DNA of 64,000 bases from NCBI GenBank assembly GCA_004431415.1, contig QPMI01000412.1, positions 1 to 64,000 of the forward strand, given 5' to 3'. The notes under the pieces were generated by a model, which ran no database searches, was not told the origin of the DNA, and saw only the letters and a program-made list of their open reading frames with translations. Shown here piece by piece: positions 9,507-20,700 of the stretch (position 1 is the stretch's first letter; each line of letters begins with the position of its first letter). A program made the position numbers and the translations under genes. This DNA comes from Cyanophora paradoxa. Its lineage: Eukaryota; Glaucocystophyceae; Cyanophorales; Cyanophoraceae.

Positions 9507-11484
9507 CTACAGGAGGTGCTCGTTCGCGAAGAAATGGGCGCCCGCCTCGACCTCGATGGCCGCGAGCCCAGCGTCGTCCATCGCGGCGGGGCCATCGGAG
9601 TAAGCGTACGCGTCGGCGTCCGCTGCCTCCTCCTGGTCCGGGGGGGGGGGGGGGGGGTCGGCCTCAGCACTTCGAAGAAGGCCCAGCTTTGGGGGGGAAG
9701 GAGCGGAGCAGGCACCGAGGTGGGGTCGGCGTCGGCGCTGTACTCGTACACGCGCACGACGTTCGCGTCCTCGTCGAGCGCCTTGAGCGTCTGCACACGG
9801 CGCGCGCGCGCGCGATTAGTGATCATAAGTCAGCTTGCAATCCCCGGAACTTCGAATTCAGAAGCATCGATATCATGGCATAGATCGGACCGTATACGTA
9901 TGTAATCTATATATCTATAATCTATCGTACCAGGTCGCCATTCTGAAGCACAGCGATGGTGTTGGCATCGACCAGCCGTGTGATCCTCGGGCTGCATGCG
10001 GGCCGCGCGTATATATCAGTAACTCAAAAACAGAAGAGTACTACAGCTAGATATCATATATGTGCACAGTTGCAGCTTGATCGCGACAGCGCACCAAGAG
10101 TAAGAGAACAAGCCGGCAGCGCTAGAACTGCCCGTGGCTGGCAGACTCGTGAAGGTGCAGGCTGACAGTGGCGAGCCAGAGCCCGGCGGCGAGGTCGGCG
10201 ACCTAATCGGAAGCGACGCTCGCGATCGCTCAGTTATGATCATGTGCGCGCTCGTCAGTTGACATCGCGAATGCGAGGTACGCACAGGGTGCCCTTGACA
10301 ATCACTCCGTCAGTGTTCGCGTAGTACTGCTTGCTCAGATCTGCGGACATGCATATGATCAGCAATGCGTTCGGGGGAATAGACCAGAAAAATTGCCCTT
10401 TAACATTCATTTGATCAGACGACCGGCTGCGGGCCGGCGCACCACCCAGCGAGAGAGTCGAGGTCTTGGTGGTGCCACTGAGATCATTGCAGGTGGCGGA
10501 GACAGAGGCGTCGCCTTGATTCAGTACGTGCATCGCGCTATCAGCAAGCAGGATACATAGCCGCGATCGAAAGCAACCCAATACTCCGCCCGCACGGCCT
10601 CACGCACTCATGTCCGCGCTGATGTTCGTGGTCACTCCGGTGCACTTTGCGAAGGTGTTGCCCACGGCGGCTTGCACGCTGAGTTGCACCGCCTGCGAGC
10701 TGCAGTTAGGAGATCTAGAGACCATAGATATCGATGTAGCAGCGCTAGCTGCGCATGCAGCCGCTGAGCGGATCATACGCGCGGATCCGGCCTCGGACCT
10801 TCGTCGGGACGAGCTTGCCGTCATCACCAACTTGGATGACAGATCCCAAATCGAGGCTTGATGAGGCGTTTGTGCCGGCCCCGCAATCGGCGGTGCCACC
10901 GTACGAGCCGGGCAACGTGCCGGTTATCTTGATGCCGACGGTCGTTCCGCTGAACGTTTGGGAGGCGAACTTGACCCAGTTCGGTGCACTCGTGGCGAGC
11001 GCAGAGGCGGCCTGAGTGCCGTCCACGGGGTCTGCGCATGCACATAGGACTTATTAGCTGAAAGGAAAACCATCCCAAGCGACACGGCCAGGCTGGAACT
11101 GACAACGCGTGACTTGCGGAAACGTTCCAGCGATGACCACGCCCGGTCCTAAGCCGGCAATAAAACTCCCGGCGTTAGGGCACAAGGCGTGTGAGTAGGT
11201 GTTCGTTGTGCCAGTGGCTTTCATCCATGCTAGGCCGTCCTGGGTCAAGGTGAACTTCACCCCGACATTGCTGTTGAGGTCTGCGCGCGTTGCACGAGTT
11301 AATTATAAATTACGCGACGGCTGTACGCATGCCTAGGCCAGGTGAGCGCACCGATGGAGGACGTGACGGTGGTGCCGTCGGCGGCCTTGCACGTCGCGTT
11401 GAGGATAGAACCCCATCGGTCCGTCGCATTCTTCTTCGTCAGGGAGATGCCTGAGCAGTTCGTGGTGTTGAACGGAGTCGGCAT
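9507..11484 (-). CDS. Multi-domain cyanovirin-N homology (CVNH) lectin-like protein
   Basis: The minus strand holds at least six exons. The first starts at ATG 11484 (MPTPFNTTNCSGISL) and continues ILNATCKAADGTTVTSSI; joined across a GTGCGC...GCAG intron, the next exon starts DLNS. Together they give the CVNH core: C-x-x-I-x-L, L-x-A-x-C-x-x-x-D-G, SSIDLN, DGL-x-W. Half-domains recur near 10790-11020 (SSSLDLGSVIQVGDDGKLV), 10290-10540 (STLSL/DLSKQYYANTDGVIV, again split by an intron) and 9925-9985 (VDANTIAVLQNGDL). The last exon, 9507-9805, is acidic and ends in a stop at 9507-9509. CVNH proteins bind mannose-rich glycans. I see no signal peptide, so it may be intracellular unless an upstream exon exists. 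A proline run in the last exon comes from a G/C homopolymer and may carry an indel. Confidence 0.65.
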
Positions 11485-11520
11485 GGCGGATCCGGAGCTG
11501 GAGCTGTAGCTAGGCGATCA

Positions 11521-12277
11521 GCTGCAGCTGGACGTTCTGAACCGGCTCGCGATCGGCCGCGGGCGCGGGCGGAGACAACACTGTCACAACAGTCTGACAA
11601 CTGCTGTCACAGTGCTGTGACTAGCCTCGTACGCGTCGGCTTACCGTAGTACTACGGTACTGCGGTAGTAGTATACTGTAGAACTGGTTAATTTAGTACA
11701 GGAAAATAATTAGTACTTCGCGATTTTGCTCATTTTAGTGGGCGGGAAATATTTGGTAGGTCCGGCCAAACCGCTCCCTAGGGGCGTCAGCGGAGGCCCC
11801 CCCCCCGCCCCCCCCGCGCCCCCGCCGCTTAGCTTCCTCTGCGAGCACGGCAGCATTCACAGCCACGATCTCCTCCGCCTCCTTCACGCTGGACGCTTTC
11901 GATGGGTCGGGCGCCGGCAGCCCGCGCGCGCAGCATCGCGGGGTCGTTCAGCGCCACGGCGCTGCGGCTGGGCGGCATCTGCTTCTCCGGCAGACGTGCG
12001 CTCGACTCGCTCGCCTTCTCGCCTACTCTGCCAAAGAACGACCAGGCGCCCGCCAGCGGCCGCGCCTTCTGATAGACCGTCGTCGTGTCGGGCTCGGGCC
12101 AAGCTTAAGGCGTGGCTGCTCGGCTGGCCGGCCTTTCATCGCTGGAGCTCGGCGGCGACGCCTGGCGCTTAGCTACACGCTTGGGCGGCATGCTTTCCCG
12201 CGCTCAAGGCCTTTTCGAACGGTACCCCCCCCTCCCGCCTCTTTAGTGAGCGATAAAACTTTGTTACTTCGCTCAAA
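11521..12277. other. Non-coding, palindrome- and repeat-rich spacer
   Basis: There is a short CTGTCACA-type cluster at 11578-11625 and a GTAC/CTAG-rich stretch at 11625-11700. The segment from about 11727 to 12330 may be a small element: its left side has GGGAAATATTTGG and its right side CCCACTAAATATTTC. The frame open at 11726-12172 is C/G-biased and has no recognisable domain. Confidence 0.35.
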
Positions 12278-12335
12278 AATGTTTAGTACTATAAATATGC
12301 AGCCCACTAAATATTTCTGGTTCTCCAGTAACTTG
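12278..12335. repeat. Element end repeat, copy 1
   Basis: About 50 bases (ATAAATATGCAGCCCACTAA followed by ATATTTC..GTTCTCCAGTAA) match 14495-14545 closely. The two copies mark the right-hand edges of two neighbouring repeat blocks and may be a shared terminus. Confidence 0.7.
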
Positions 12336-12451
12336 CCCAGTTGTAGACTCTAGTAGACTAGATATAGTACTCAGTGACTAGAATTTCTGCGGACGTACCG
12401 CTAGTACCGTAGTAGTACGGTAGTACCGGTCCGCTACACTCAGTGACTGTC

Positions 12452-12773
12452 AGGCTGAAATCCGGTAGGGCGTTTTTGGCCAAAGCTTAGCTAATCGCAG
12501 GTACTTAGCGCGTTTGCAGAGGTACCATTACATCATTACGGAACATGTTAGAGGTTTTACAAGCTAGCGAAGTGCGATTTGGTAACTTTCTTGGCGCCGG
12601 TATGGCCATACCGGCGCCAAGGCCAACTTCGCTAGCTTCAAGCAAACCTCTACGATGCTGCTCCTAGTAATTCGCTAGGAGTCGGACTAGTCCGAGTCGG
12701 AACTAAGCTAGCGACGAAAGCTTAATTATATAAGCTAAAACCGCTTAAGAAATCCCCTACCGGATTTCAGCCT
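12452..12773. mobile_element. Foldback MITE-like element with 19-bp terminal inverted repeats
   Basis: AGGCTGAAATCCGGTAGGG at 12452-12470 has its exact reverse complement at 12755-12773. Inside lies a strong nested palindrome: a perfect 30-base palindrome at 12591-12620 (left half TTGGCGCCGGTATGG), flanked by AAGCTAGCGAAGT (12561-12573) and its complement (12626-12638), and then by TAGAGGTTT/AAACCTCTA. No target-site duplication is obvious. It is non-coding and presumably mobilised in trans. Confidence 0.7.
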
Positions 12774-12833
12774 CATCAGTGTGACACGTGCACTGTGTGA
12801 CACCGTGCCGGAGACGGAGGGAAATATTTAGTA

Positions 12834-12884
12834 TTTTTTTTTGAGAGACTACGGTGGGGCGAACCCCCCGTAGGTAGTGATATT
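12834..12884 (-). mobile_element. 3' end of a retroposon: terminal hairpin followed by an A-tail
   Basis: On the minus strand the unit ends AATATCACTAC, then a hairpin at 12873-12849 with stem CTACGG/CCGTAG plus GGGG/CCCC and a TTCG loop, then TCTCTC and nine A residues (12842-12834). The same tail occurs at 58.8 kb with a target-site duplication, and in degraded form at 7.75 kb. A conserved 3' hairpin plus poly(A) is typical of elements copied by target-primed reverse transcription. Confidence 0.75.
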
Positions 12885-12945
12885 AAAGACAACAAAGCAA
12901 TCACAAATCAAAGATACAGTAAACTAGCACAAAATATATACAGAA

Positions 12946-14460
12946 TCAAGAGGGATCACGAGAAGGGACACGATCAGAAGAACGCAAAAGATAAGGAGAA
13001 CGAGCACGAGGAGAAGGAGTAGAAGAGCTCAAGGGCGTCGATGCAGAAGTACTAGTCACACTAGAACGACGAGGAGCACGGGGACGCAGCAAATAAGGAG
13101 AACGAGCACGAGGAACTACAGTCGAAGACGAAGATCTAGACGAAGACGACAAGACAGAGCTAACAGCAGAACTAGAAGACGTAGTCGCAGGAGGCAAAGG
13201 CGGTAGAACAGTAGGAGAGGCGAAACGTAGGACACCACTAGAGGGAAAGTCGAAGCTGGCGGAGTGTCTAAACGGAATCGAGATTGTAGAGTTGGTAAAA
13301 CAATGGACGGCTGAAGACTAATCTGAGGAACTGGGGACGACACGAGGAAAGGGCAGAGCTCGGGTGCAGACTCGGAATCGGCAGTATAAGAGGAGGGGCG
13401 AAACGCAAGCCAGTAGTGACAGGGAAGGCAGACGATGGGGCTGAACCAGGCGGGAGAGGCAAATATAGCGAAGTAGAAGAGAGAGAAGGGTACACACGAG
13501 GAACGTCACCATACACAAAATACTCGCTGCCAAAAACTATACGGTCTGACGGTCGCTGAAGATAAAGAGGCGGAACTGCCTGAGGGCTAACAGTGAGAGA
13601 TGGAGGAGGAAGAGGCAGAGCTAACGACAAAGGGAACGGAATCAAAGGTACAGGGAAGGCATGGAATACACGAGGAACTGGAAGGTGGAGGGGCCAGTGC
13701 TCCTAACTAACATCGATGAAGCATCTGATGGAGGTGACGGCAAAACAACTGAGGGTAAACTAAGTTGAGGTGAAGCGAAGATTGATACAAGACTATCATG
13801 AATCAAAGGGGGCCATGCAGGAACCGGCGGGCGAGGTGGATCTGGCGGGACAGCCAGAGGGGAAGCCGAAGGTACAGGAGAGGAAAGCCGCAGGCGCCGA
13901 GACACATGGACAGGGGACGGATCGGCATCGGGAGGCAAGGTTGAATTCGACGGAGACCGGGGGCGGCGGATTCGTGAAACGGAAGGTATCAGAGAAGGAC
14001 TAGGGGGGGGCAGGGAAGTACGGAGCCGCTGAGCAGGTGGCGACGGTGAGGGTGCAGGGGAGCGAATCCGTCGCAAAGTCGGAACAGGCTGACGGGGCTC
14101 GGCATATGTAGCCGCAGCTGCAGGAGCTGGAGCAAGCACTGGGGGTGCCGGATCCGGAGACTGGAGGCGGGGGCGCTGGGCAGGAGGCACAGGATCTGGA
14201 GGATTCTCTGAACTAGAGGGGGTTCGAGGTCGGCGAACGCCACGGGCATTAGCAGGATGTTTATCAGCCCGAACATGACGGTCACGATCAGCAGAAGACT
14301 GAAAGTTCTTCCCACAAATAGGGCATATTAATGTGGAGGCAGAAGCGGCGCTAGCGCTAGCATCGGCAGACGAGCTCAAACGAGAACTCGAGGGAGCCGG
14401 GACCGAAGCTGTATCAGCGCTAGCAGATGGCCTCGCAATGTGCTGAACTTGAGGATTCAC
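12946..14460 (-). CDS. C2H2 zinc-finger, Pro/Ser/Arg-rich reading frame of the retroposon-like unit (frame-broken)
   Basis: From ATG 14460 the minus strand encodes 272 residues. Residues 44-66 form one C2H2 finger, C-P-I-C then twelve residues, H, five residues, H. The rest is rich in proline, serine and arginine, with repeats such as RLRSPxP and ARSPYLLR. Coding character continues past the stop at 13642 in other frames down to 12946, so either introns or frameshifts split it. It lies upstream, in sense, of the hairpin and A-tail at 12834-12884, with 62 bases between, and the 5' side carries the shared end repeat at 14495-14545. An N-terminal C2H2 finger occurs in ORFs of some non-LTR elements, but no reverse transcriptase is present, so the unit would be non-autonomous. 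A host nuclear protein is an alternative. Confidence 0.4.
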
Positions 14461-14488
14461 GCCGACGCCATTAACTGTAGCCCAAACA

Positions 14489-14547
14489 CTTTTAGTTATA
14501 TAAATATGCAGCCCACTAAATATTTCCAGCTCTCCAGTAAGCGCTAG
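14489..14547. repeat. Element end repeat, copy 2
   Basis: This matches 12278-12335 over about 50 bases, including GCAGCCCACTAAATATTTC and TCTCCAGTAA. It lies just upstream, in the minus-strand sense, of the zinc-finger frame and is probably the 5' boundary or promoter end of that unit. Confidence 0.7.
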
Positions 14548-14559
14548 CTCACTGAGTCA

Positions 14560-15600
14560 ACTTCTTCTCAATCACGATCATGCATATGAGCCTCAATGGA
14601 CTCCGGGAGACCGTCGGACGTCGACGAACTTCCGAATGCCCGGACTGAACACAGGTTATACAGCTCTAGATCTACCCGGTAGATCTCGCTAGTACTGTAG
14701 CCTGTAGGATGGCTTAACTTGCCGCGTGGTAAAATTGCCGAATTCGCCCAAAACCGGAATTGCTTTGGCAAGATATTGCTGAATCCATATTTCCGCTCTA
14801 TGGTCGGCTTGGAAAATACCTACCCCCAGCAACAATGCCGATGCTTGAAATTGCCGAATTCGGACTCTCGGCAATGCAGTTGAATGCACGCGTACGGCAA
14901 AATAAAGCGACGGTTTCAAATTAAAAGCCATCCTACGTAAAAAAAGTCGATTCGCGAGGAGTCAAGCATCGACGTACTCCGAGTCTCCGACTCTCCGAGT
15001 CTCCGATCGCGAGTCTCCGACTCTGCATGCCAATGATGCCATCCGATCGCCGCCGGGCCGAGTCGCGAATCGCGATCGATATCGTGGGCCTCGTGGGCCG
15101 TGCCGGGCTCGTGGGCCGAGTCGTGGCATCGACTCCATCCGATGATCGAGACCGTCGGACTGATGAGGATCGAGTGCCATCGACAGTGATCCGATGATCG
15201 ACTTGAGCTCGGAATCCAAGCCTCGGATTTTCGAGCCTCGGAGTTGGAAATGATCGGGTCACCGGGTTTTCGCCGACTTTTCGGACTTCCGGAACTTCGA
15301 GCTGAATTCAGAAGCTCCAGAAAGCTTCGGATTTGGGAATTTCCAGGCATATATACTAATCTGAGTTCGCTACTAATTATATAATACTAGTACTAGACGC
15401 CTAGTGATAGGCCTTTTTTTACTTAAAGGCTGATACTAGAAGCCTAGTAATAGGCCTATTTTCGCAACAAAAAAAAGCGGGCAATTTGTTTTAAAGCTTC
15501 CGAATCGAACAGATAATGTTTTTAGTAACAGGCTACTAACAGGCTAGTAACAGCCAGGTATACATATACGGTGATATATATACCAGGCGCAATTGCAAGT
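14560..15600. other. Non-coding stretch with short tandem GAGTCTCCGA-type repeats
   Basis: There is a GAGTCTCCGA/CTCTCCGAGT microsatellite-like run at 14977-15025, and a duplicated 'CTAGTAATAGGCCT' pair at 15397-15408 and 15437-15455. A GCCGAATTC motif recurs at 14728-14740 and 14850-14860. I see no gene I can support. Confidence 0.4.
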
Positions 15601-15604
15601 GCCG

Positions 15605-16250
15605 CGCAACTAGGGGTGCGGCTTGACCGCCAGAAAGTCGGCTCAAGTCAAGCCAAGCCCAGGGCGCTCGCGGCCAAGCCAAGCTAAGCCGGCCGGCCGG
15701 CCCGGACAAGCGCTTGGCCACTTGGCCGGGTCAAGCGCTTGGCCCGGCTTGAGGCAAGCCGAAGGGGGGGTACACTTCCGCAAGCTTAAGCCCTCAGCGC
15801 CGCAGCGAAATGCTATAGCTAGAGCTTATTTTGTTTTGAATTCGAAAGAAACACATCTAAACACTGATCATGAGCTGATAATATATCGACTCGGCAAGCT
15901 CGGAGCTCGCGATCGCGACGCCGGCCGTCGGCGCGATATCGATGATACCTGCACGCTCTTCATGATCAGACTTCTAGATCTACATCCGGTCCGACGTTCG
16001 CGCGCGATGCCATCGATCGCAGGCACGCGCGCGCGCGTGCGCGCGCTACGTGCCGCGCCGGCTTCGAATTCGCTGCAGCTGCGTCGAAGTTTACGTACCC
16101 CCCCGCGCCGATCCCCCCTCCCCTGCCCCCCCCGGGGCCAGGGCTTGAGCCGGCTTGAGCCGGCCAAAAGCCGGTCAAGCGCTTGACCGCCCAGCCCGGC
16201 TTGAGCTTTGGCTCAAGCGCTTGACGGCAAGCCGCAGGCCTACGCGCAAC
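15605..16250. repeat. Foldback rich in CAAGCGCTTG palindromes
   Basis: Both ends are packed with self-complementary words (CAAGCGCTTG, AAGCTT, GCCGGC, GGCCGGCC) and with GGCTTGACCGCC / GGTCAAGCGCTTGACC. The left block is at 15618-15770, the right block at 16140-16240. GCGCAACTA occurs at both edges (15605-15613, 16242-16250) as a direct, not inverted, copy. The middle, with unsupported frames on both strands, contains a (CG)n run at 16023-16045. Confidence 0.55.
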
Positions 16251-16744
16251 TACCGTAGTACGTATACGGTTACTACGGTATACCGTACCAGCATCCGATG
16301 ATCATCGGATCATTGCGCATTGCGTACTACCGCAGTCTACCGGTACGGTGTTTGCCACGTTGCGCAGCTAATTTGCGCACTGCGGGCAGTCTGCGGCAGC
16401 CTGCAGGGCGCGGGCGGCTGAGGGCGGACTACCCTAGGTAGGGTCCAGGCCCCAGGGACCTCTACCGTGTAAGACTTAAATACCGCGTCACATATTAGCG
16501 CGTTCCAAAAATTTGGGCCCGATTTGTTTTTGGTGAATTACCGGCCACAGCCTCTAGTCTACTCCAGCGCTAGCACTGCGGGGGCGTATACAGGCAAGGT
16601 GGGACATGATCGAATCATCGGAATTTGGGCCCGATTTGCGCTTTACCGCGCTACCAAATTACCGCGTTCCATCGTCTTCGAAAATGTATTATTTGTTAGC
16701 AAAGGGGGTAATACTGCGCTACCAAATCACTGCATATATACAGC

Positions 16745-16925
16745 TGCGTTCTACAATCTCGATTCCGTTTAGATACTCCGCCATGCCAGCTTCGACTCTA
16801 GATCTCCCTTCTAGTGGTGTCCTACGTTTCGCCTCTCCTACTGTCCTGCAGCTGCCGCCTCTGCCTCCTGCGAGTACGTCTTCTAGCTCTAGATCTAGAT
16901 CTGCTGTTAGCTCTATCTTGTCGGG
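16745..16925 (+). repeat. Inverted partial copy of the zinc-finger unit
   Basis: This segment (CTCGATTCCGTTTAGA... through TAGTGGTGTCCTACG... to GTTAGCTCTATCTTGTCG) matches the reverse complement of about 13142-13286 with small insertions and substitutions. It encodes the same Ser-rich peptide (SSTSSSSRS-type) and shows that the unit is repetitive in the genome. Confidence 0.75.
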
Positions 16926-17201
16926 CCCGGCCGCGGCGGGGCCCGCGCCGTGGGCCGCACGCGTGGGCGGCGTGGCCCAGTGGGCCGGCGTGGCCCAGTG
17001 GCCCGTGGCATTATCAGTGATTCATCACTGAGTCACTGGCCGGGCATCAGTGGCATCACCGTGGCACGGTGGCACTGGCATGCATCATGATGCATGGGGG
17101 CCGATGATGGGGCGTTGACGTCGCCGAGTCGACGCCGCGACTCGACGGTCCTACCGGTAGGTCCGGTACCCCCAGGTACTTACGGTAGGCCTATTAGTAT
17201 A

Positions 17202-17452
17202 CCGTATAACACAATAATATGACGGGCACTTTACTATGTCGGTTCCAAATTATGTCGCTTCGGACGTGAAATAACGACATAATTTGGGACCGTCATAGTA
17301 GGGCACTCTCAGTGGTACCCCATACAATTTCACGCCCCATACAAGCCTGAAAATTTCATGACGACATAATTCGGTACCGTCATATTCCACCAAGAGAAAG
17401 GTCAAGTTTTATAACGACATAAATCTGTCAGCCATATTTTTGTGTTACACGG
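17202..17452. mobile_element. Mariner-type MITE, 251 bp, flanked by TA
   Basis: The ends are CCGTATAACACAATAATATG (17202-17221) and the near-exact complement of that sequence at 17431-17452, differing by a few bases. TA dinucleotides sit immediately outside both ends (17200-17201 and 17453-17454), the target duplication of the Tc1/mariner superfamily. Inside, an 18-20 base motif, ACGACATAATTYGGWACCGT or its complement, occurs at 17237, 17273 and 17362, with a weaker copy at 17413. There is no coding capacity. Confidence 0.75.
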
Positions 17453-17768
17453 TAGCCTAGTACTAGTACTAGTAGCTATACGCTCAGCGGCTAGGCCTGC
17501 GATCGCGCTCCCCTGAGTCCCGAAGCCTCCCGTGCGCATGCAAGTGTAGATCTAGAAGCACTTCCCGGTGTACATATCGGACCGGTAACACTACCGCTGC
17601 AGCCTGCAGCTGCGCGCGCGTGCTGCACGACGGGTGCGCGCCACGGCCGCCGGTACCGGTGCGACGTGTGCATGGGGGGCAGCCGCGGCCTGCAGTTGGG
17701 CCATGGAGCTCCGAGCTAGCTATAGCTATGTATTCGCGGCGAAGGCTCAGAATCGCGCCTGCACGCGT

Positions 17769-20700
17769 ATGCTTGCGCGTACGACTGGCGCGATCGGATG
17801 GCTAGCTATAGGTATAGACTTCTGCGAAGATTGTCGACGGCTGCGGTTACTTAGCTTTCTCGCTGTATGCATCCTCGCCCCGTGTTTCAGAGCGCCTCCG
17901 GATCCGTGGCTGGGGCCAGCGCATACACGCGTTCAGCGTGCGTCATGCTTCGCGGCCGCGGACCCCTACCCTGGCACGGGTGCGCGTGTATACGCACACG
18001 ATCGAGCTCGAGCGAATCTTAACACGCTAGCTGTAGCGACCGATCCTTATTGATCAAGCAGTTGCCTTGACTCGCGATCGTAATTATGAACTGTACATGT
18101 TGATCCGGCTCAGGATTGCGCTTCGGTGGCGCTGGCGCTCCGGGCAGAGCGCAGCCAGTTCCCCTCTCTTCTCTCTCATCGCCTTTCAGCATTGAGATAT
18201 GGCACGTCTTTCCATTTCAAAGCTCAAATCTTGCCAATCGCAATTGCAAGCTCCTCCTCGTGCTGATGAACCCGTCGTAGGGTCAAGCCAGACACTGACT
18301 TCATCTCCGATCCAGTAATCGGACGGCATATCGTCCAGTTCTCTTCCGCACCTCTAGATGTGTTCGGTCTCTATCGACCTGCTTTTGTAAGCTGCTAGGC
18401 TGCTTTCCTCCTCCCTTTCCACTACTATTAATAGTGATTTGTTCATTTGCGAAACCGCAGCGCATTATCGTTTGCCAGGCTGGAGAATACTGTAAGCCGA
18501 GTGGCTGGACGTCTTCGGGAGACACCGTCAAATCCTATGCGACTGGCGGATATGATTATCTTCCCGGCTACACGTCCTGGTTCTGGCAGTGCGACCTTTG
18601 CGGGGGCGGCGGCCGCGGCGGAGGCAATGATATTTGGGTGCAATTCGCTGGAGGGTACGGGTTGCGCGCGGGATCCTGGACGGTATGTGCAATTGTCTTT
18701 TGATTTTTTGTTCTATGTCGAGAGAAAGAAGGTGACCCTGCATCGCAGCATTTAGTGATCACTTGGGATGCGAGTGGGCTCATCTCGTTTTACAGAAACG
18801 GCAATCTTATCGGTTCTGTTCCTTACTACTTTTTTCCTGGCGCCCCACCATCCTTCACCTGGGACCTCCAATCCGCATGGATTGGAGGATCGGGAGACAA
18901 CGAGGATTCTTTTTTTTGGGTAGACCCATCTTTTGTCAATGGCTGGGTGTCCGGTGCGTGAAGCGGCGCGAGCAGCGTCTAGATATAGAGGTTTGCATTC
19001 CTTTGAGGCTCTCACTGTTATCGTGATCATGATCAGGCTTTCGTATGTGGTCCAAAGCACTCTCCTCTAGCGAAGTTGTCTCGTCTTACCAGGGCTCGGT
19101 CCCGTCCGGCCAGCGCCTCCTCGACCTTCGAATGGACCTCGCGGACTGCATATACACGCCCTCGCGCAACCTTCTCAAAGATCGATCGGGGTGCACTCGA
19201 GCTCGCACTCTATATGTGAATTCTAGGATTGCCATCGTCTTTTTTAAGCAATTGATATATAATTAAAAGGGCGTCAATTGCAAACTCGCAGGTACGGATT
19301 GCACACAGCCGTCGGCGTCGACATATCCCTCAGCTGCCCACTGCTCACTACACCGAACTACGGTCATCGTCATTAGGCGCCTTCACAATCGAATATATCT
19401 ATATGTTCACAATCGTGCATCAGGCGTATCGTTTGGCACGACAGGCGGCGTTCTCGGGCCTCGATCCATCTCCATGCCCGCCATGACTTTGGGCAGCCAA
19501 TCGAGCCTGGTCATTGAGTTTTGGCGCGTCTTTTTTGTCCAGCTGCAGATCCAGATTGTGATGCATATGGCCTATTGATATTCCGATCCCCGCGTGTTGT
19601 ACAGGATTAGACCTTATGCGACTCAGGTCAACGGAGCGAGGCTCCTGGATTTCGGCAATTATCCGACGCCCACACGGTTCAACGTGGACAGCTTGGTGCT
19701 CGTTTTCATGAGCTGTATGCGAACTCGAATCTAATATGAAAAAAAATCAAATTCATTTCGAGCGCAGATAATCTCTATGTGTCCATCGAGCTCTTGTAGT
19801 GTGAGCTTCAACGCTAGCGCTCTTGATCTTCTTGTAGCATATCCGAGACCCTCTGAGCTTGCCATCTTGACCACTACGGCCAGGTCGTTTCGGGAAGCTA
19901 TGCGCTCAGGATACAGATTTTTCAGGGGACGCAACAAGTTGAATCTTTTGCCGCTTTTCAAGGGTCAAGTAGTATAAAGGTGCGGAGAGTTGCGTTTCAG
20001 ACCTTGCCATCATTGTTTTTCTGCGTTGTTTATGCATTGTGGCTGCTCCCCGGCAGCTGAACACGTGGAACTACGTCGTGCTGTGCTGGAGGCCTCGGGA
20101 TGGGAGCGGAAACAGCGCATTCACGTCCTACTTGAATGGTCTCCAAGTTGATTCGGCGACGCGAAAGGCCATTCCAGAAGTGGAACGCTCACTGAACTAC
20201 ATCGGACACCCAAATGAGTGGGTGCGGTCGCTTAGCTCTGTGGTCGCGAGTCGTTTGGTTCCGAAATGAGACGCACGCGTGCGCAGGGACAGCCGCACTT
20301 GACGGGCGGAGTGCTTGCTGATCTGCGGATTTGGCGGGGCACACCGACATCTGACGATGTCGTTGAAAGCTACTTCGACTCCAGCGCTACCCGTTCTGGA
20401 ACGATGCTTCTCGTGTACCGGATGCGCGATTGCACCACCTCAGGGGTACCCTCTCTACTACACTTCGAATTTCCCGCTGCTGTCGACGTCTCCCCCGCAC
20501 CTTGAACTGACCACTAGGCGCGTTCATTGTTTCGGTTAGAACGACACAAGGAAGGTTAGGGACGACTCCGGCTCCGCGCGGCACGGTCAGATGGACGGCG
20601 ATGTGTCCGTCGTTTGCGCTGGCAGCCCTGCCACAAACCCGCTCAGCCGGCCGAGCATACGGTCCGCGGATACGACGGGCCCAGACAGCCTCGAAGCGGA

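Noticed and set aside
12849-12873. GGTTCGCCCC resembling a tRNA T-arm, hinting at a tRNA-derived SINE
   Set aside because: It is fully explained as the loop of a perfect hairpin; no A box, acceptor stem or anticodon arm is present nearby.
13268-13645. Hydrophobic Pro/Leu-rich frame as a separate membrane protein
   Set aside because: It directly continues the zinc-finger frame in a shifted phase and shares its low-complexity repeats; more likely one broken product.
12834-14547. LTR retrotransposon
   Set aside because: No long direct terminal repeats, primer-binding site, integrase or reverse transcriptase; an A-tail is present instead.
18434-18703. Short stand-alone plus-strand gene
   Set aside because: It is one exon of the LamG domain: its sense continues across the intron into the 18755 exon with the canonical LamG order.
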